Shown: piece by piece, positions 19,757 to 28,314 of the stretch
How the letters are laid out: every line of letters begins with the position of its first letter
How positions within the stretch are numbered: position 1 is the stretch's first letter
Assembly (NCBI GenBank): GCA_018333605.1
Contig: JAGXSV010000058.1
Location: 1-47,952 of the forward strand
Direction of reading: 5' to 3'
DNA from: Hydrogenophaga sp.
GTDB lineage: Bacteria > Pseudomonadota > Gammaproteobacteria > Burkholderiales > Burkholderiaceae_C
DNA: 47,952 nucleotides
Program-made: the position numbers and the translations under genes
The notes under the pieces: model-generated
The model's database searches: none
What the model was told of the DNA's origin: nothing
What the model saw: the letters and a program-made list of their open reading frames with translations, nothing else

Positions 19757-19857
19757 ACGTTCTCAGAAAAAAGGAACGATCCACCGCCGAGCCGCCCCAA
19801 GGCCGATCAGCCCCCTCGGGGGGCAGCGACGACACGACGTGCGGAGCGTGGGGGTCA
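19757..19857. repeat. Intergenic hairpin repeat between permease and ATPase genes
   Basis: This gap holds GCCCCC (19810-19815), TCG, GGGGGC (19819-19824) inside a GC-rich string beginning GAGCCGCCCCAAGGCCGATC. Similar CCCCCTC-GGGGG strings occur at 47115-47129. It looks like a family of short palindromic intergenic repeats. It has no T-run, so it is more likely to shape mRNA stability than to end transcription. Confidence 0.55.
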
Positions 19858-20790
19858 TCACCGGAGTCGGGGATTCAGGGCATCCCGCAGCCAGTCGCCC
19901 AGCAGGTTCACCGAAAGGGCAATCAACACCAGCATGGCACCGGGGAAGATGGTGATCCACCACTCGCCAGAAAACAAATAGTCGTTGCCCACACGAATCA
20001 ACGTGCCCAGCGACGGTGAAGTGGGCGGTGCGCCCACCCCCAGAAACGACAGCGTGGCTTCGGTGATGATGGCCGTGGCCACCTGGATGGTGGCCAGCAC
20101 CAGCACCGGGCCCATCACGTTGGGCAGCACATGGCTGCGCATGATGCGCAGGGGTGCCACACCCGTCACTCGGGCTGCCTGCACGTATTCCTTGTTGCGC
20201 TCCACCAGTGTCGAGCCGCGCACCGTTCGCGCGTATTGCACCCAGCCGGTGAGGGTGATCGACACGATCAACACGCCAAACGCAAGCCCTTCGTGTGCAT
20301 TGGGAAACAGGGCCCGCCCCACACCCGCAATGAGCAACGCCACCAGGATGGACGGGAAAGACAGCATCACGTCGCACAGGCGCATGAGCACGCCGTCCAC
20401 CCAGCCACCCAGAAAACCAGCCAGCAAGCCAAACGACACGCCAATCACCACCGACAACACCACCGACGCGAGGCCCACCGCCAGAGAAATGCGGGCGCCG
20501 TACATGATGGCCGACAAGATGTCGCGCCCCTGGTCGTCGGTGCCGAGCAGGAATTTGGTTGAACCACCCTCGCTCCAGGCCGGCGGCAGCCGTGCGTTGG
20601 ACAATTCCAGCGTGGCCAGATCAAACGGGTTGTGCGGCGCCACCCAGAGCGCAAACAAAGCACTGAACACGCAAACGAAAGCGATCACCGCCGCCACGAT
20701 GGCGGTGGGTGAGTTCAGAAAACTGTGGCCGACATCGCCGTCAAACCAGCGGCGCAGAGTGGAAATCAAAGTAGGGACTTTCGTTATCAA
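19858..20790 (-). CDS. Peptide ABC transporter permease (DppC type)
   Basis: This is one of two inner-membrane permease subunits of the peptide importer. The 310-residue product has a cytoplasmic N-terminus, one helix followed by a periplasmic loop, a helix bundle, and the ABC-contact EAA-like loop EYVQAARVTGVAPLRIMRSHVLPN. The LGTDDQGRDILSAIMYGARISL segment is a hallmark of DppC/OppC. Length and layout are normal. It follows the first binding-protein gene after a 125-base gap with a large hairpin. Confidence 0.93.
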   Translation of the reverse strand: MITKVPTLISTLRRWFDGDVGHSFLNSPTAIVAAVIAFVCVFSALFALWVAPHNPFDLATLELSNARLPPAWSEGGSTKFLLGTDDQGRDILSAIMYGARISLAVGLASVVLSVVIGVSFGLLAGFLGGWVDGVLMRLCDVMLSFPSILVALLIAGVGRALFPNAHEGLAFGVLIVSITLTGWVQYARTVRGSTLVERNKEYVQAARVTGVAPLRIMRSHVLPNVMGPVLVLATIQVATAIITEATLSFLGVGAPPTSPSLGTLIRVGNDYLFSGEWWITIFPGAMLVLIALSVNLLGDWLRDALNPRLR

Positions 20791-20876
20791 TCAACCAGGC
20801 GTCCCGTCTGCAGGGGAGCCCTCCCGGAGCCAGCGCGGAACCGCCCTTCGACAAGCGCAGGACGGGCCGCTGCTGG

Positions 20877-20914
20877 CACCCCCAGGGGCTGACGCCGCAG
20901 GCGGCGCGGGGGTG
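20877..20914. repeat. Large hairpin just after the binding-protein gene
   Basis: CACCCCC (20877-20883) pairs with GGGGGTG (20908-20914), with a further inner stem CGCCGC/GCGGCG. It starts one base after the TAA of the binding-protein gene at 20916 (minus strand) and lacks a T-run. Hairpins in this place protect the binding-protein message and lower downstream expression in several importer operons (malE-malF is the known case); that role is inferred here. Further upstream in the same gap, CCCTTCGACAAGCGCAGGAC is a diverged relative of the repeat at 35492. Confidence 0.55.
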
Positions 20915-20915
20915 T

Positions 20916-22493
20916 TTACCTCACCGACATGTAGCGGAACGGCATGAAGTTGTCCGCAATTTGCGCCAGCTGCACGTTGTTGGCCACGCCCCAGGCCAGC
21001 GCTTGCTGGTGCAGCGGCAGGTGCCCGATGTCGTCGCTGTGGATCTTGAACGCCTCTCTGATCATGGCGTCGCGCCTGGGCTTGTCGGTCTCCGACTGGA
21101 TCTTGGCCGTGAGCTCATCCAGCTTGGGGTTGCAATAAGAGCCGAGGTTGAACTGGCCCGCACCCGAGCTGTCCACGCAACGCATCAAAGCGTTCAGGGC
21201 ATTGTGCGAATCGTAGGTGCCCGGCGTCCAGCCCAGCAGGTAGAAGCTGGTGTCGCGCTTGAGAATTTTGGGGAAGTAAGTGCCCTTGGTTTCGGCCTGC
21301 AGGTTCACTTTCACGCCCACGCGCGCCAGGTTGGCCGCCACGGCCTGGCAAATGTTGCCATCGTTCACGTAGCGGTCGTTCGGGCAGTTCATGCCCACCT
21401 CAAAGCCATTGGGGTAACCGGCATCGGCCAGCAGTTTTTTGGCAGCTTCCGGGTCGTAGGGCAAGCGGGTGTTCATGGCCGGGTCAAAGCCATTGATGCC
21501 CGGGCCCACCATCAGCGCAGTGGGCTTGGAGGCGCCGCGCATCACCGTGCGCTGAATGCCGTTGATGTCGATGGCTTGGTAAAACGCCTGGCGCACCCGC
21601 TTGTCTTTGAACGGGTTTTTGCCCTTCACGTTCGAATACAGCAGCTCGTCACGCGCCTGGTCCATGCCCAGGAAAATGGTGCGCAGCTCGGGGCCTTGCA
21701 TCACTTTGCTTTTGCCGCTGGCGTTGATGCGCGCCACGTCTTGCAACGGCACCGGCTCAATCACATCCACCTGGCCGGACAACAGGGCCGCCACCCGGGT
21801 GGCGTCGTTGCCAATCGGGGTGTACTCGACATTGACCACATTGCCTTCAATCTTTCCCCAGTAGTTGCCGTTGCGCACAAACGAGGTTTTCACGTTGGGC
21901 TGGCGCTCGCGCAAGCGAAACGGCCCCGTGCCGTTGGCACGGAACGAGGCTGCGTTTTCAACACCCTTGCGGCGGTCCACGGGGCGCGTGGCCTGGTTGG
22001 CCTCGGCCCACTGCTTGTTCATGATGAACACGAGCGACAGCACGTCGGGCAGGATGGGGAAAGGCGCCTTGGTCTCGATCTCGACCGTGAAGTCGTCAAT
22101 TTTGCGCACCGCCTTGAAATCGTTGGTGTAGCTCTTCATGTCCGAGCCGTCACCCGCCGCACGGCCAAAGCTGAACAACACGTCGTCGGCCGTGAACGGT
22201 GCGCCGTCATGGAATTTCACACCCTTGCGCAATTCAAAGCGCCACACCGTGGGCGCCGTCTGCTTCCAGGACGTGGCCAGCGCGGGCACCAGGTTCAGGT
22301 TTCTGTCGCGCCCCACCAAAGGCTCGTAAATGTTGTTGGTCACGCTGAGCTGCAGCGATTCGTTCAGCGAATGCGGGTCCATCGACAAGGCATCGCCCTG
22401 GTTGCCAATGCGCACCGTTTGTGCGGAGGCCGCGCTCATGGCGGTCATGGCCACCATCACCAGACTGACGGCCAGCGTTTTCTTCAGTTTCAT
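20916..22493 (-). CDS. Peptide ABC transporter substrate-binding protein 1 (DppA/SBP_bac_5)
   Basis: This is a periplasmic protein that catches peptides for the importer. The 525-residue product has a signal peptide (MKLKKTLAVSLVMVAMTAMSAASAQ) and the SBP_bac_5 pattern: LVPALATSWKQ, WRFELRKGVKFHDGAPFTADDVLFSFGR, and FKDKRVRQAFYQAIDINGI. The frame is open 20 codons upstream, but AAGGA precedes MKLKKT at 22493. It is followed by the permease gene and preceded by an amidohydrolase gene. It is about the same length as the second binding protein at 24845 and clearly a paralogue, sharing the motifs AIDIN and KLLADAGY. Confidence 0.93.
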   Translation of the reverse strand: MKLKKTLAVSLVMVAMTAMSAASAQTVRIGNQGDALSMDPHSLNESLQLSVTNNIYEPLVGRDRNLNLVPALATSWKQTAPTVWRFELRKGVKFHDGAPFTADDVLFSFGRAAGDGSDMKSYTNDFKAVRKIDDFTVEIETKAPFPILPDVLSLVFIMNKQWAEANQATRPVDRRKGVENAASFRANGTGPFRLRERQPNVKTSFVRNGNYWGKIEGNVVNVEYTPIGNDATRVAALLSGQVDVIEPVPLQDVARINASGKSKVMQGPELRTIFLGMDQARDELLYSNVKGKNPFKDKRVRQAFYQAIDINGIQRTVMRGASKPTALMVGPGINGFDPAMNTRLPYDPEAAKKLLADAGYPNGFEVGMNCPNDRYVNDGNICQAVAANLARVGVKVNLQAETKGTYFPKILKRDTSFYLLGWTPGTYDSHNALNALMRCVDSSGAGQFNLGSYCNPKLDELTAKIQSETDKPRRDAMIREAFKIHSDDIGHLPLHQQALAWGVANNVQLAQIADNFMPFRYMSVR

Positions 22494-22542
22494 GCGTTGT
22501 TCCTTGCGGTGGGTTGGGGTCACAAAAAAAATCGGGCCTGGG

Positions 22543-23784
22543 TCAGGCCACATTGCTCAGCGGCATGCCGTGTTCAATCAGGCTGGCATGCAGGGCAGCA
22601 CCCAGCGGCAGCACGTCGTCATTGAAATCGTAGCGGCTGTTGTGCAGATAGCACCCGCCCATGCCGCTCTCCAGGCCCTGGCCCAGGCGCAGGTAGGCGC
22701 CGGGCTTGACCTGCAGCATGAACGAAAAATCTTCGGCGCCCATGCTCGGGTCCATGGCGCGGTCCACATGGTCGTGTCCCACCAACTTCTGTGCCACATC
22801 GGCCGCAAAGCGGGCCTCGTTGGGGCTGTTGAGGGTGGCCGGGTAAATGCGCTCGTAGTTCACATGGGCCGTGGCGCCCAGGCCCATGGCCACACCCGTG
22901 CACACCTCTTGTATGCGGCGCTCCACCAGGTGTTGCACCTCGGAGCTGAAGGTGCGCACGGTGCCCACCAGCGTGGCCTTGCCGGGCATCACGCTGAAAG
23001 CACCCATGTCGCCCGCCTGCATGGCACACACGCTGATCACTGCGCTGTCGATCGCTCGCACGTTGCGCGACACAATGCTTTGCAACGCCGTGATGATGTG
23101 GGCCGACACCAGCACCGGGTCCACCGTCTGGTAGGGGTGGGCGCCGTGGCCACCTTTGCCGCTGATTTCAATCGTGATGCGGTCGGCCGACGCCATCATC
23201 GGCCCCGGGTTCACCCCCACGGTGCCGGGTTTCATCTGCGGCCAGTTGTGCATGGCGTAAACCGACTGCACCGGGAAGCGGTCAAACAGCCCGTCTTCCA
23301 TCATGGCTTTGGCGCCGGCAAAGCCTTCTTCACCCGGCTGAAAAATCAACACCGCCGTGCCGTCAAAGTGCCGCGTTTCGGCCAGGTAGCGCGCCGCGCC
23401 CACCAGCATGGCGGTGTGGCCGTCGTGGCCGCAGCCGTGCATCATGCCGGGCTTGGTGGACCGCCAGGCAAAGTCGTTGTGCTCGGTCATGGGCAGCGCG
23501 TCCATGTCGGCGCGCAGGCCCATCATGCGGCCGCTGCCGCGCTCCCGGCCATGAATCACCGCCACCACACCGGTCTTGCCAAGACCGGTGTGGATCTCGT
23601 CCACACCGCACACCTTGAGCGATTCCACCACCCGCTGGGCAGTGTAGTGCTCCTCGAACCCGATCTCCGGGTGGGCGTGCAGGTCGCGCCGCAGCGCCGT
23701 CAGCTCGGGGTGAAACGCGGCAATGTGCGCAAACGCGCGGCCGTGGGCTTTGATGCGGGGCGCCAGCATATCGGTCTTTTTCAA
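22543..23784 (-). CDS. M20-family amidohydrolase (hippurate hydrolase/N-acyl-amino-acid hydrolase type)
   Basis: This is a metal-dependent cytoplasmic hydrolase that splits an N-acyl or peptide-like amide bond. The 413-residue product has LRRDLHAHPEIGFEE, the metal-site motif HGCGHDGHTAML with the conserved cysteine of M20D enzymes, FQPGEEGFAGAKAMMEDGLF, and the dimerisation-domain segment GKGGHGAHPYQTVDPV. No signal peptide is visible. It sits inside the peptide importer operon, 15 bases after the permease gene, so it probably processes the imported substrate. N-acyl amino acids or gamma/beta-type dipeptides are plausible. A second in-frame ATG five codons downstream is an alternative start. 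Confidence 0.9.
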   Translation of the reverse strand: MKKTDMLAPRIKAHGRAFAHIAAFHPELTALRRDLHAHPEIGFEEHYTAQRVVESLKVCGVDEIHTGLGKTGVVAVIHGRERGSGRMMGLRADMDALPMTEHNDFAWRSTKPGMMHGCGHDGHTAMLVGAARYLAETRHFDGTAVLIFQPGEEGFAGAKAMMEDGLFDRFPVQSVYAMHNWPQMKPGTVGVNPGPMMASADRITIEISGKGGHGAHPYQTVDPVLVSAHIITALQSIVSRNVRAIDSAVISVCAMQAGDMGAFSVMPGKATLVGTVRTFSSEVQHLVERRIQEVCTGVAMGLGATAHVNYERIYPATLNSPNEARFAADVAQKLVGHDHVDRAMDPSMGAEDFSFMLQVKPGAYLRLGQGLESGMGGCYLHNSRYDFNDDVLPLGAALHASLIEHGMPLSNVA

Positions 23785-23799
23785 TCGTCTTCAATCAAA

Positions 23800-24780
23800 T
23801 CAGTGTCCGCCCGACTTCTCCACGCGAAGGCGCGGGTCCACGGCGAAATACAGCAGATCAACCACCAGGTTGATCACCACGAAAATGAGCGCAATCAGGC
23901 ACAGGTAGGCGGCCATCACCGGAATGTCGGCAAACGTCACCGCCTGAATGAACAGCAGTCCCATGCCCGGCCACTGAAACACGGTCTCGGTGATGATGGC
24001 AAATGCGATCAACCCGCCCAGCTGCAGACCCGTGATGGTCATCACCGGCACCAGGGTGTTTTTCAGCGCGTGGCCAAAGTGCACCGCCCGGTTGGTCAGG
24101 CCACGGGCGCGGGCAAACTTGATGTAATCGGTGCGCAGCACCTCCAGCATTTCGGCGCGCACCAGCCGCATGATCAGCGTGAGCTGGAAAATGGCCAGGG
24201 TGATGGCGGGCAGCGTGATGTGGTGCCAGCCCTTGGCCGTGAGCAAGCCGGTGCTCCACCAGCCCAGCTGGGTCACCTCGCCGCGGCCAAAGCTCGGGAA
24301 CCAGCCCAGGTTCACGGCAAACACCAGAATCAGCAAAATGCCGATCAGGAAGGTGGGCAACGACACGCCCAGCAGCGACACCGTCATGAACAGCTGGCTG
24401 ATGAAGGTGCCCCGCTTGAGCGCCGCGTAAACGCCCATGGGAATGCCCAGCGCCAACGCCATGACCGCAGCCACCAGGGCGAGTTCCAGCGTGGCGGGAA
24501 AGCGCTCGGCAATCAGCCGCGACACCTTGGCGCCCTGGCGCAAACTCAGGCCAAACTCCCCTTGAGAAGCATTGGCCAGAAAGTGCCAAAACTGGATCAC
24601 AAAAGGCTGGTCCAGCCCCAGGTCGGCGCGCAATTCGCGAATCTGGTCGGCGGTAGCGTCTTGCCCCAGCAAAAACACCACCGGGTCGCCCACGTACTGG
24701 AACAGCATGAACGCGATCAAGGCCACGCTGACCATGACGATCACCGCTTGCGCGAGTCGCCTGAGAATGAATGCAAACAT
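23800..24780 (-). CDS. Peptide ABC transporter permease (DppB type)
   Basis: This is the second inner-membrane permease subunit. The 326-residue product begins MFAFILRRLAQAVIVMVSVALIAFML, the standard DppB/OppB start. It has the LGLDQPFVIQFWHFLANASQGEFGLSL loop and the ATPase-contact segment YIKFARARGLTNRAVHFGHALKN, and ends YFAVDPRLR. The 18 codons upstream of 24780 in the same frame show no similarity and are excluded. It is separated from its usual partner DppC by the amidohydrolase and binding-protein genes, an unusual order for such operons. Confidence 0.93.
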   Translation of the reverse strand: MFAFILRRLAQAVIVMVSVALIAFMLFQYVGDPVVFLLGQDATADQIRELRADLGLDQPFVIQFWHFLANASQGEFGLSLRQGAKVSRLIAERFPATLELALVAAVMALALGIPMGVYAALKRGTFISQLFMTVSLLGVSLPTFLIGILLILVFAVNLGWFPSFGRGEVTQLGWWSTGLLTAKGWHHITLPAITLAIFQLTLIMRLVRAEMLEVLRTDYIKFARARGLTNRAVHFGHALKNTLVPVMTITGLQLGGLIAFAIITETVFQWPGMGLLFIQAVTFADIPVMAAYLCLIALIFVVINLVVDLLYFAVDPRLRVEKSGGH

Positions 24781-24844
24781 CGTTTCTTGACCATAAAAGA
24801 GGGTCGCATTCTCCCGAACACAACCCTCTGCCACCCCGCTGAAA

Positions 24845-26416
24845 TCAGTTGACCTTGATCAGGCGCCAGTCCAGCCGGTTGTCGGCGCGGTGCACCACGT
24901 CGATGTTTTTCTTCATGGCCCAGGGAATGATCTGGTTGTGCAGCGGGATGTGGGCCACATCCTCGTTTTGCAGCATCAGCGCCTTGGTCAGCAGTTCGGT
25001 GCGCAGCTTCAGGTCGGTTTCCTTTTTGGTGCGCTCCACCAGCGCATCCATCAGGGGGTTGCTGTAGCGGCCCACGTTGTAGTTGCCGTCACCACCGGCA
25101 CCCACCGAACGCGTGAGCGACTGCAGGCTGTACAGCGCGTCAAAGGTCGGCACGCCCCAGCCCAGCATGTAAATGCTGGCTTCGTAGCGCTGGATCATGG
25201 GGAAATAGGTCACCAGCGGCAGCGTGCGCAGCTTGGCTTTCACGCCAATGCGCGCCCACATGGACGTGACGGCCTGGCAAATCTGCTCGTCGTTGATGTA
25301 GCGGTTGTTGGGGCAGGCAAAGTCCACCTCAAAGCCGTCCTTGTAGCCCGCGTCGGCCAGCAGCTTCTGGGCGGCGGCCACGTCAAACGGGTAGCGCTTG
25401 TGCACCGCCTCGCTCCAGCCGGTCACCTGCGGCGCCACCAGCGCACCGGTGGGCTGGCCCAGGCCGCGCAGCGTCACCCGGGCAATGGTGTTGATGTCGA
25501 TCGCCTGGTACAGCGCCTTGCGCACACGCTGGTCTTTCAGCGGGTTTTTGCCCTTGATGTTGCTGCCCGGCAGCTCGTCGCGGTGCTGGTCCATGCCAAA
25601 GAAAATGGTGCGGTTTTCAATGCCGTCCACCACCTTCAGGCTGCCCTCGGACCGCACCCGGGGCAAATCCTGCGGGCTGGGGTCCAGCACAAAGTCCACC
25701 TCGCCCGACAGCAGCGCGGCCATGCGCGTGGCCACGGCCTTCACCGGGGTGTACACAATCTCGGTCGCATTGCCTTCCATCTTGCCCCACCAGCCGGTGT
25801 TGCGGGTCAACACAATTTTCTGGTCGGGCTGCCATTCCTTGAGCATGAACGGGCCGGTGCCGTTGGCGTTGCGGTGGGCAAAGTTTTCGTCCTTGGTGCG
25901 AATGTCTTTTGGCGCCACCGAATTGTTTTTCTCCGCCCAGGCCTTGCTCATCATGCGCAGCTCGGTCAGCTGGTTCAGCAGCACCGGGTTCGGGTCTTTG
26001 GTGAAGATGTCAATGGTGTTCGCATCCACCTTCACCACGCGGTCAATACCCTGGGTGTACACCGCAAAGTTCGACGTCTTGCTCATGGCGCGCTCGATGG
26101 AAAACACCGCGTCGTCGGCCGAAAAGGTGGCGCCATCGTGAAACTTCACACCCGGGCGCAGCGTCAGGCGCAGCTGCGTGGGAGTCACCTGCCTCCAGCC
26201 CGTGGCCAACACCGGCTCGGGCTTGAACGTGCGGCTGTTGTAGTACACCAGCGACTCGTACACCGCCGCATGCACGCCGTTGGCCAAGGCGTTGTTCTGC
26301 GAATGAATGTCCCAGGTGGGAATGTCGCTGGCGCTGGTCCATTTGAAGGTTTTGGCCTGGATCGCGCCAGTGGTCAGCGCCAGGGCGGCACAGAGAATGG
26401 TCAGTCGGTACTGCAT
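24845..26416 (-). CDS. Peptide ABC transporter substrate-binding protein 2 (DppA/SBP_bac_5)
   Basis: This is the second periplasmic binding protein and the first gene of the operon. The 523-residue product starts with a signal peptide (MQYRLTILCAALALTTGAIQA) followed by SBP_bac_5 segments: RLTLRPGVKFHDGATFSADDAVFSIERA, GMDQHRDELPGSNIKGKNPL, and KALYQAIDIN. AGGTG lies upstream of ATG 26416; the 38 upstream codons have no similarity. Two paralogous binding proteins for one set of permeases suggest two substrate ranges or one decoy copy; the sequence does not tell which. Confidence 0.92.
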   Translation of the reverse strand: MQYRLTILCAALALTTGAIQAKTFKWTSASDIPTWDIHSQNNALANGVHAAVYESLVYYNSRTFKPEPVLATGWRQVTPTQLRLTLRPGVKFHDGATFSADDAVFSIERAMSKTSNFAVYTQGIDRVVKVDANTIDIFTKDPNPVLLNQLTELRMMSKAWAEKNNSVAPKDIRTKDENFAHRNANGTGPFMLKEWQPDQKIVLTRNTGWWGKMEGNATEIVYTPVKAVATRMAALLSGEVDFVLDPSPQDLPRVRSEGSLKVVDGIENRTIFFGMDQHRDELPGSNIKGKNPLKDQRVRKALYQAIDINTIARVTLRGLGQPTGALVAPQVTGWSEAVHKRYPFDVAAAQKLLADAGYKDGFEVDFACPNNRYINDEQICQAVTSMWARIGVKAKLRTLPLVTYFPMIQRYEASIYMLGWGVPTFDALYSLQSLTRSVGAGGDGNYNVGRYSNPLMDALVERTKKETDLKLRTELLTKALMLQNEDVAHIPLHNQIIPWAMKKNIDVVHRADNRLDWRLIKVN

Positions 26417-26640
26417 TGCTTGACACCTGAATGAATGGAGGAAGCTCCAACTATGCAACATCCGTTCCAGATTGCGCTCGGGGCTAACCCGCACCCCGGC
26501 CACGTGCGCGACCCAGCCCCGGTCAAACACACCGCACCGCGTCTTGGTTCAGCACCCTTCAGGGGGCATTAGCCAAACGGATACAGCGGTGAAGGTCGTC
26601 AAGGCAGCGCTCCGGCGCTCCGCCCCGGCATCCCGGTCGC
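26417..26640. other. Intergenic, likely carries the peptide importer promoter
   Basis: This 224-base gap lies between the DUF3047-type gene and the first binding protein, both on the minus strand. I see no clear promoter hexamers or terminator. The plus-strand frames here are not convincing genes. Confidence 0.4.
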
Positions 26641-27483
26641 TCAGCGGGGCGCGTCCGCCACCCGGGGCGAGAGGGTCAACGCGCCATACCAGGCCTTCAA
26701 ACGGCTTTGCGTGTTGTCGGTATCGGTCATCAAGGCCACCGCCACCAAAGGCCCGGGGGGCTCGCCAAAGACCTGCAAAAAATCGGCGTGCACGTCGCGC
26801 TCGTGGTCGCGCCAGCGCCCCAGCGGGCCGGCGCCCGACTCCACCACCAGCTTGCGAATGCGGTCGGTCCGCGGATTCATCAACACGGTGCCCACCGGCT
26901 CGGTGTTGCTCCACACATACACCAGGCTGGCATACGGCAGCGGCTCCCCCGTGAGCAGCCGCGTGAGTTCCGACAGCCGGTGCACCCGGGGCGCGAGCCT
27001 GGCCCGGTCGCCGTCAAACGCCAGCACAATGCGCACCGGCGAGTCTTCGTGTTGCGCGTCCGTCAAGTCAGCCCCGGGCGCCAGGCCGTCAATCTTCCAG
27101 GAAAACGCCAGGCGCCCCACCTGCACCGGCGCCGTGTCGGTTTGCTGGCGCAAGATGCTGACCGAGCGCTCGGCCGCCACCACCAGCGCCGCACGGCCTT
27201 GCACGTCGACCGCCTCAAACGGTGCAAACGCCTTGCCCGGCAGCACCCAGGGTGCCCACTCGCGCACGGTTTCGGGCGTCTTGAACAAACGGTGCACCGC
27301 CCGCCGCGCTGCGGCGCTGTGCATCGGCTGCGCGCTCGGCCCCGCGTCAGCCGGGCCGTCGTCGTGCGTCTCGGCGGCCGCGCCTGATGGCACCGGCATC
27401 ACCGGCGGCAACGGCAGCACCGAGCACGCCGTCAGCGCGCCCACACACCCAAGCGCCCACAACCACCCCCACCTCATCGGCAC
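26641..27483 (-). CDS. DUF3047-type lipoprotein
   Basis: The 280-residue product has a lipoprotein signal peptide with lipobox LTAC (cysteine near residue 20), a Pro/Ala-rich linker, then a soluble domain. The segments FSWKIDGLAPGADLTDAQHEDSPVRIVLAFDGD and YVWSNTEPVGTVLMNPRTDRIRKLVVESG, with LGRWRDHERDVHADFLQVFGEPPG, match the DUF3047 family as I remember it. Members are exported and of unknown function; the fold is thought to be a jelly-roll-like sandwich. It precedes the peptide importer operon on the same strand but is separated by 224 bases, so co-transcription is uncertain. An ATG two codons downstream is an alternative start. Confidence 0.8.
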   Translation of the reverse strand: MPMRWGWLWALGCVGALTACSVLPLPPVMPVPSGAAAETHDDGPADAGPSAQPMHSAAARRAVHRLFKTPETVREWAPWVLPGKAFAPFEAVDVQGRAALVVAAERSVSILRQQTDTAPVQVGRLAFSWKIDGLAPGADLTDAQHEDSPVRIVLAFDGDRARLAPRVHRLSELTRLLTGEPLPYASLVYVWSNTEPVGTVLMNPRTDRIRKLVVESGAGPLGRWRDHERDVHADFLQVFGEPPGPLVAVALMTDTDNTQSRLKAWYGALTLSPRVADAPR

Positions 27484-27751
27484 CCCCGCCAGGCGACACA
27501 GCCATGTACCGTCACCACGACACCGCCCCGTTTGTTGTCAAAAAGCACCTGCCACCCCGCTTTCAAGCCTGAAACCGCCTCAAACACCACCAAAACGGGG
27601 CTTTAACCCGCCCATCCCTCAAACGGAGGAATGGGCAAACACCCCACGCCCCCTAAATTGGTGCCTGGCAGCACCTCGCTGCCAGCAGCCCACCCACGGT
27701 TGTCACGCCGGGGCTGTCACACCCAGTCTGTACTCAAGGAGGCCTTTACCC
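27484..27751. other. Divergent intergenic region
   Basis: No gene was recognised between the divergent DUF3047-type and helix-hairpin-helix genes. The plus-strand gene has AAGGAGG at 27736-27742. A TTGTCA hexamer at about 27699 might be a -35, but no good -10 follows at the right distance. Confidence 0.4.
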
Positions 27752-28105
27752 ATGATCAAAAAAACCCTGGCGACCCTGCTCGCCCTCTTCGCCGCCGCCG
27801 CCTTTGCCGCGGTCGATGTCAACGACGCCTCGGTGGCCGACCTCGACAGCATCAAGGGCATCGGGCCCGGCACATCCGCAAAAATTATGGAGCAACGCAA
27901 GGCCGCCAAGTTTAAAGACTGGGACGACCTGGTTCAGCGCGTCTCGGGCATTGGCGACAAGCGCGCCGCCAAGCTGTCGGCCGAAGGGCTGACGGTCAAC
28001 GGAGCGGCTTTCAAGGCGGGTGCCGTTGTGAAAGCCCTTGCCAAACCCGCCTCGGCGAGCGTACCGGTCAAACCCGCAGCACCCGCTGCCGCAGCGAAGC
28101 CATAA
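27752..28105 (+). CDS. Secreted helix-hairpin-helix protein (ComEA-like)
   Basis: The 117-residue product has a signal peptide (MIKKTLATLLALFAAAAFA) followed directly by the double helix-hairpin-helix DNA-binding fold of ComEA: VDVNDASVADLDSIKGIGPGTSAKIMEQR and DWDDLVQRVSGIGDKRAAKLSAEGL. A low-complexity Ala/Pro/Lys tail follows. ComEA proteins bind incoming DNA in the periplasm during natural transformation. Similar small proteins are common in betaproteobacteria with no com genes beside them, so competence is a hypothesis. AAGGAGG nine bases upstream fixes the start. A strong terminator follows. Confidence 0.88.
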   Translation: MIKKTLATLLALFAAAAFAAVDVNDASVADLDSIKGIGPGTSAKIMEQRKAAKFKDWDDLVQRVSGIGDKRAAKLSAEGLTVNGAAFKAGAVVKALAKPASASVPVKPAAPAAAAKP

Positions 28106-28130
28106 GCCCGCGCGGCACATGCCCCCCCAA

Positions 28131-28159
28131 AACCCGCTGCGTTGCCGCAGCGGGTTTTT
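28131..28159 (+). terminator. Intrinsic terminator after the helix-hairpin-helix gene
   Basis: AACCCGCTGCG (28131-28141) pairs with CGCAGCGGGTT (28146-28156) around a TTGC loop, ending in a run of five T. The stem is 11 bp and perfect. Confidence 0.9.
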
Positions 28160-28182
28160 GCTTTTCAGCACCTCAGCTGTCC

Positions 28183-28209
28183 CGGTTGGCTCGGTTGGCT
28201 CGGTTGGTT
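28183..28209. repeat. Three tandem copies of a 9-base unit
   Basis: CGGTTGGCT occurs at 28183-28191 and 28192-28200, and as CGGTTGGTT at 28201-28209. It lies between the terminator and the metal efflux operon. Direct repeats of this size upstream of a resistance operon could be an operator or just a slippage product. Confidence 0.6.
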
Positions 28210-28314
28210 CAGGCCCATTCCTGGTTGGAAATACGGGCCTCGTTCAGGCTCATGTCACGTTGGACAAGGGTTGGCCGAGACCAGCGGGCTTGCTTGCTGA
28301 TACACTGCTGCCCC

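Noticed and set aside
20961-24852. Very long plus-strand frames opposite the peptide importer genes
   Set aside because: They are antisense shadows of well-defined ABC transporter genes and lack motifs and ribosome sites.
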